Shown here piece by piece: positions 5,537 through 6,346 of a stretch of DNA of 6,346 bases. The stretch covers positions 1 through 6,346 of the forward strand of contig CAMNAB010000146.1 of assembly GCA_946530355.1 (NCBI GenBank), read 5' to 3'. Below the pieces are notes generated by a model. The model worked only from the letters and a program-made list of their open reading frames with translations, was not told the DNA's origin and ran no database searches. The stretch is from Firm-04 sp003446315 (lineage in GTDB: Bacteria > Bacillota > Clostridia > Oscillospirales > Ruminococcaceae). The position numbers and the translations under genes are program-made. How positions within the stretch are numbered: the first letter of the stretch is position 1; each line of letters begins with the position of its first letter.

Positions 5537-6346
5537 TCAGGCGTTATAAATCGCAGCAAGCGCCTTGCGGTCGAGCTTGCCGTTCGGCGTATGCGGCATT
5601 TCGTCAAGCTGCCGGATCTTGTTCGGCTGCATGTAACGCGGCAGACGCTCCTTCAAATAAGACGCAAGTGCTGCTTTTTCCACATTTCCGGTATAGAACA
5701 GCACGATCTTGCCCTTGACTTTATCGTAAATGCAGCCGACGGCTTCCACGCCGTCATACAAGCCGCAGTTGATCTCGATCTCGCCAAGCTCGATGCGGTG
5801 TCCCATATGCTTGATCTGGTAATCCTTGCGGGATACAAACACCAGATCGCCGTCCTCATTATAATGTGCAATATCGCCGGTGCGGTAGATCAGTTCCGGA
5901 TAGCGCGTTTGCAGCGGATTCTGCGTAAAGACTTCCGCGGTTTTCTCCGGCTGTCCGAAATAGCCCATCGTCAGGCAGGTGCCCCGAATGCAGATCTCGC
6001 CCGGTTCGCCGTATGCCGCTTCCTTGTTGTTCTCGTCCAGCAGGATGATGCCGGTATTCCGGAACGGCTTACCGATCGGGATCGCATCAGTATCCGCAAA
6101 CTCGCGGTCTACATGATAATAACAGCTCATGCCGGTCGCTTCCGTCGGGCCGTACAGATTCGTGAACGATGCTTCCGGCAGCACTTCCCGCCACATCCGG
6201 AACTGCTTGACCGGAAAGACCTCGCTGCCGAATGCGATCGTATGCAGCGTTTCCGGCTTCACCGTCTTGAATGTGCCGGTCGCGGAGATCATCGTCAGTG
6301 CCGATACTACCCAGCAGATCGTATTGATCTTGTGCGCATTCAGGTA
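5537..6346 (-). CDS. Adenylate-forming ligase (DltA-like amino-acid adenylation enzyme), C-terminal 269 residues, cut by window edge
   Basis: This cytoplasmic enzyme should activate a small carboxylic or amino acid with ATP and load it on the carrier protein encoded next. The frame stays open to the window edge, so the N-terminal half with the ATP-binding P-loop-like motif (A3) is missing; family members run about 500 residues. Within the visible fragment, NLYGPTEAT (about 63-71) is the A5 motif. YRTGD followed by a Glu-Asp-Gly-Asp stretch and SRKDYQIKHMGHRIE form the A7-A8 hinge region. PNGKLDRKAL near the C-terminus is A10, with the catalytic Lys at about 257. It is a stand-alone adenylation enzyme, ending 12 residues after that Lys with no fused carrier domain. 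The stop is TGA, 25 nt before the carrier gene. The family is certain. The substrate cannot be read here because most of the specificity pocket lies outside the window, so D-alanine is only one possibility. Confidence 0.93.
   Translation of the reverse strand, partial: YLNAHKINTICWVVSALTMISATGTFKTVKPETLHTIAFGSEVFPVKQFRMWREVLPEASFTNLYGPTEATGMSCYYHVDREFADTDAIPIGKPFRNTGIILLDENNKEAAYGEPGEICIRGTCLTMGYFGQPEKTAEVFTQNPLQTRYPELIYRTGDIAHYNEDGDLVFVSRKDYQIKHMGHRIELGEIEINCGLYDGVEAVGCIYDKVKGKIVLFYTGNVEKAALASYLKERLPRYMQPNKIRQLDEMPHTPNGKLDRKALAAIYNA

Noticed and set aside
5272..5607. 111-residue version of the carrier protein
   Set aside because: The added N-terminal part is basic, unlike carriers, overlaps the ligase gene, and ignores the GGAGG placed for the ATG at 5511.
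3680..6346. Naming the genes dltA, dltC, dltB, dltD
   Set aside because: The gene order, the AlgI-sized MBOAT, the Cys in place of Ser and the unseen substrate pocket do not justify claiming D-alanylation.
1..6346. CRISPR array, tRNA, rRNA, insertion sequence or prophage attachment site
   Set aside because: No spaced identical repeats, cloverleaf with T-loop, transposase motif or terminal inverted repeats were seen on either strand.

Overview
The window reads as low-to-mid GC Firmicute chromosome, most likely a gut Clostridia of the Oscillospiraceae/Ruminococcus or Lachnospiraceae kind. That placement is inference. It rests on the Gram-positive style lipoprotein, purine-rich Shine-Dalgarno sites, a consensus sigma-A promoter, and a Dlt-like acylation cassette next to a BspA-type leucine-rich repeat protein. 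All seven genes lie on the minus strand, so transcription runs from the right edge to the left.

Right two-thirds (6346 down to 1879): a tight operon. It holds the C-terminal half of an adenylate-forming ligase (DltA-like, cut by the window edge), a 79-residue acyl/aminoacyl carrier protein, a 530-residue MBOAT acyltransferase (DltB/AlgI-like), a membrane-anchored SGNH/DltD-like protein and an Ala/Glu/Thr-rich lipoprotein. Gaps run from a 1-nt stop/start overlap to 41 nt. By family logic the ligase activates a small acid, loads it on the carrier's phosphopantetheine, the MBOAT passes it across the membrane, and the SGNH protein moves it to a surface polymer. Two details stand out. The MBOAT ends in an F-x-Y-x-x-F tail like the C-terminal motif of DltX, which would explain the lack of a separate DltX gene. 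The SGNH protein has Cys (Gly-Asp-Cys) where the family has its nucleophilic Ser. The order ligase-carrier-MBOAT-SGNH differs from dltABCD, so D-alanine should not be assumed as the substrate.

Middle (1878 to 856): a 119-nt AT-rich gap with a candidate promoter, then a 277-residue leucine-rich repeat protein with no signal peptide, ended by a clear Rho-independent terminator.

Left (854 to 1): a near-perfect extended -10 sigma-A promoter abuts that terminator and drives a 226-residue protein I do not recognise. The last ~110 bases hold three small hairpins, one of which may be a weak terminator, and no convincing gene.
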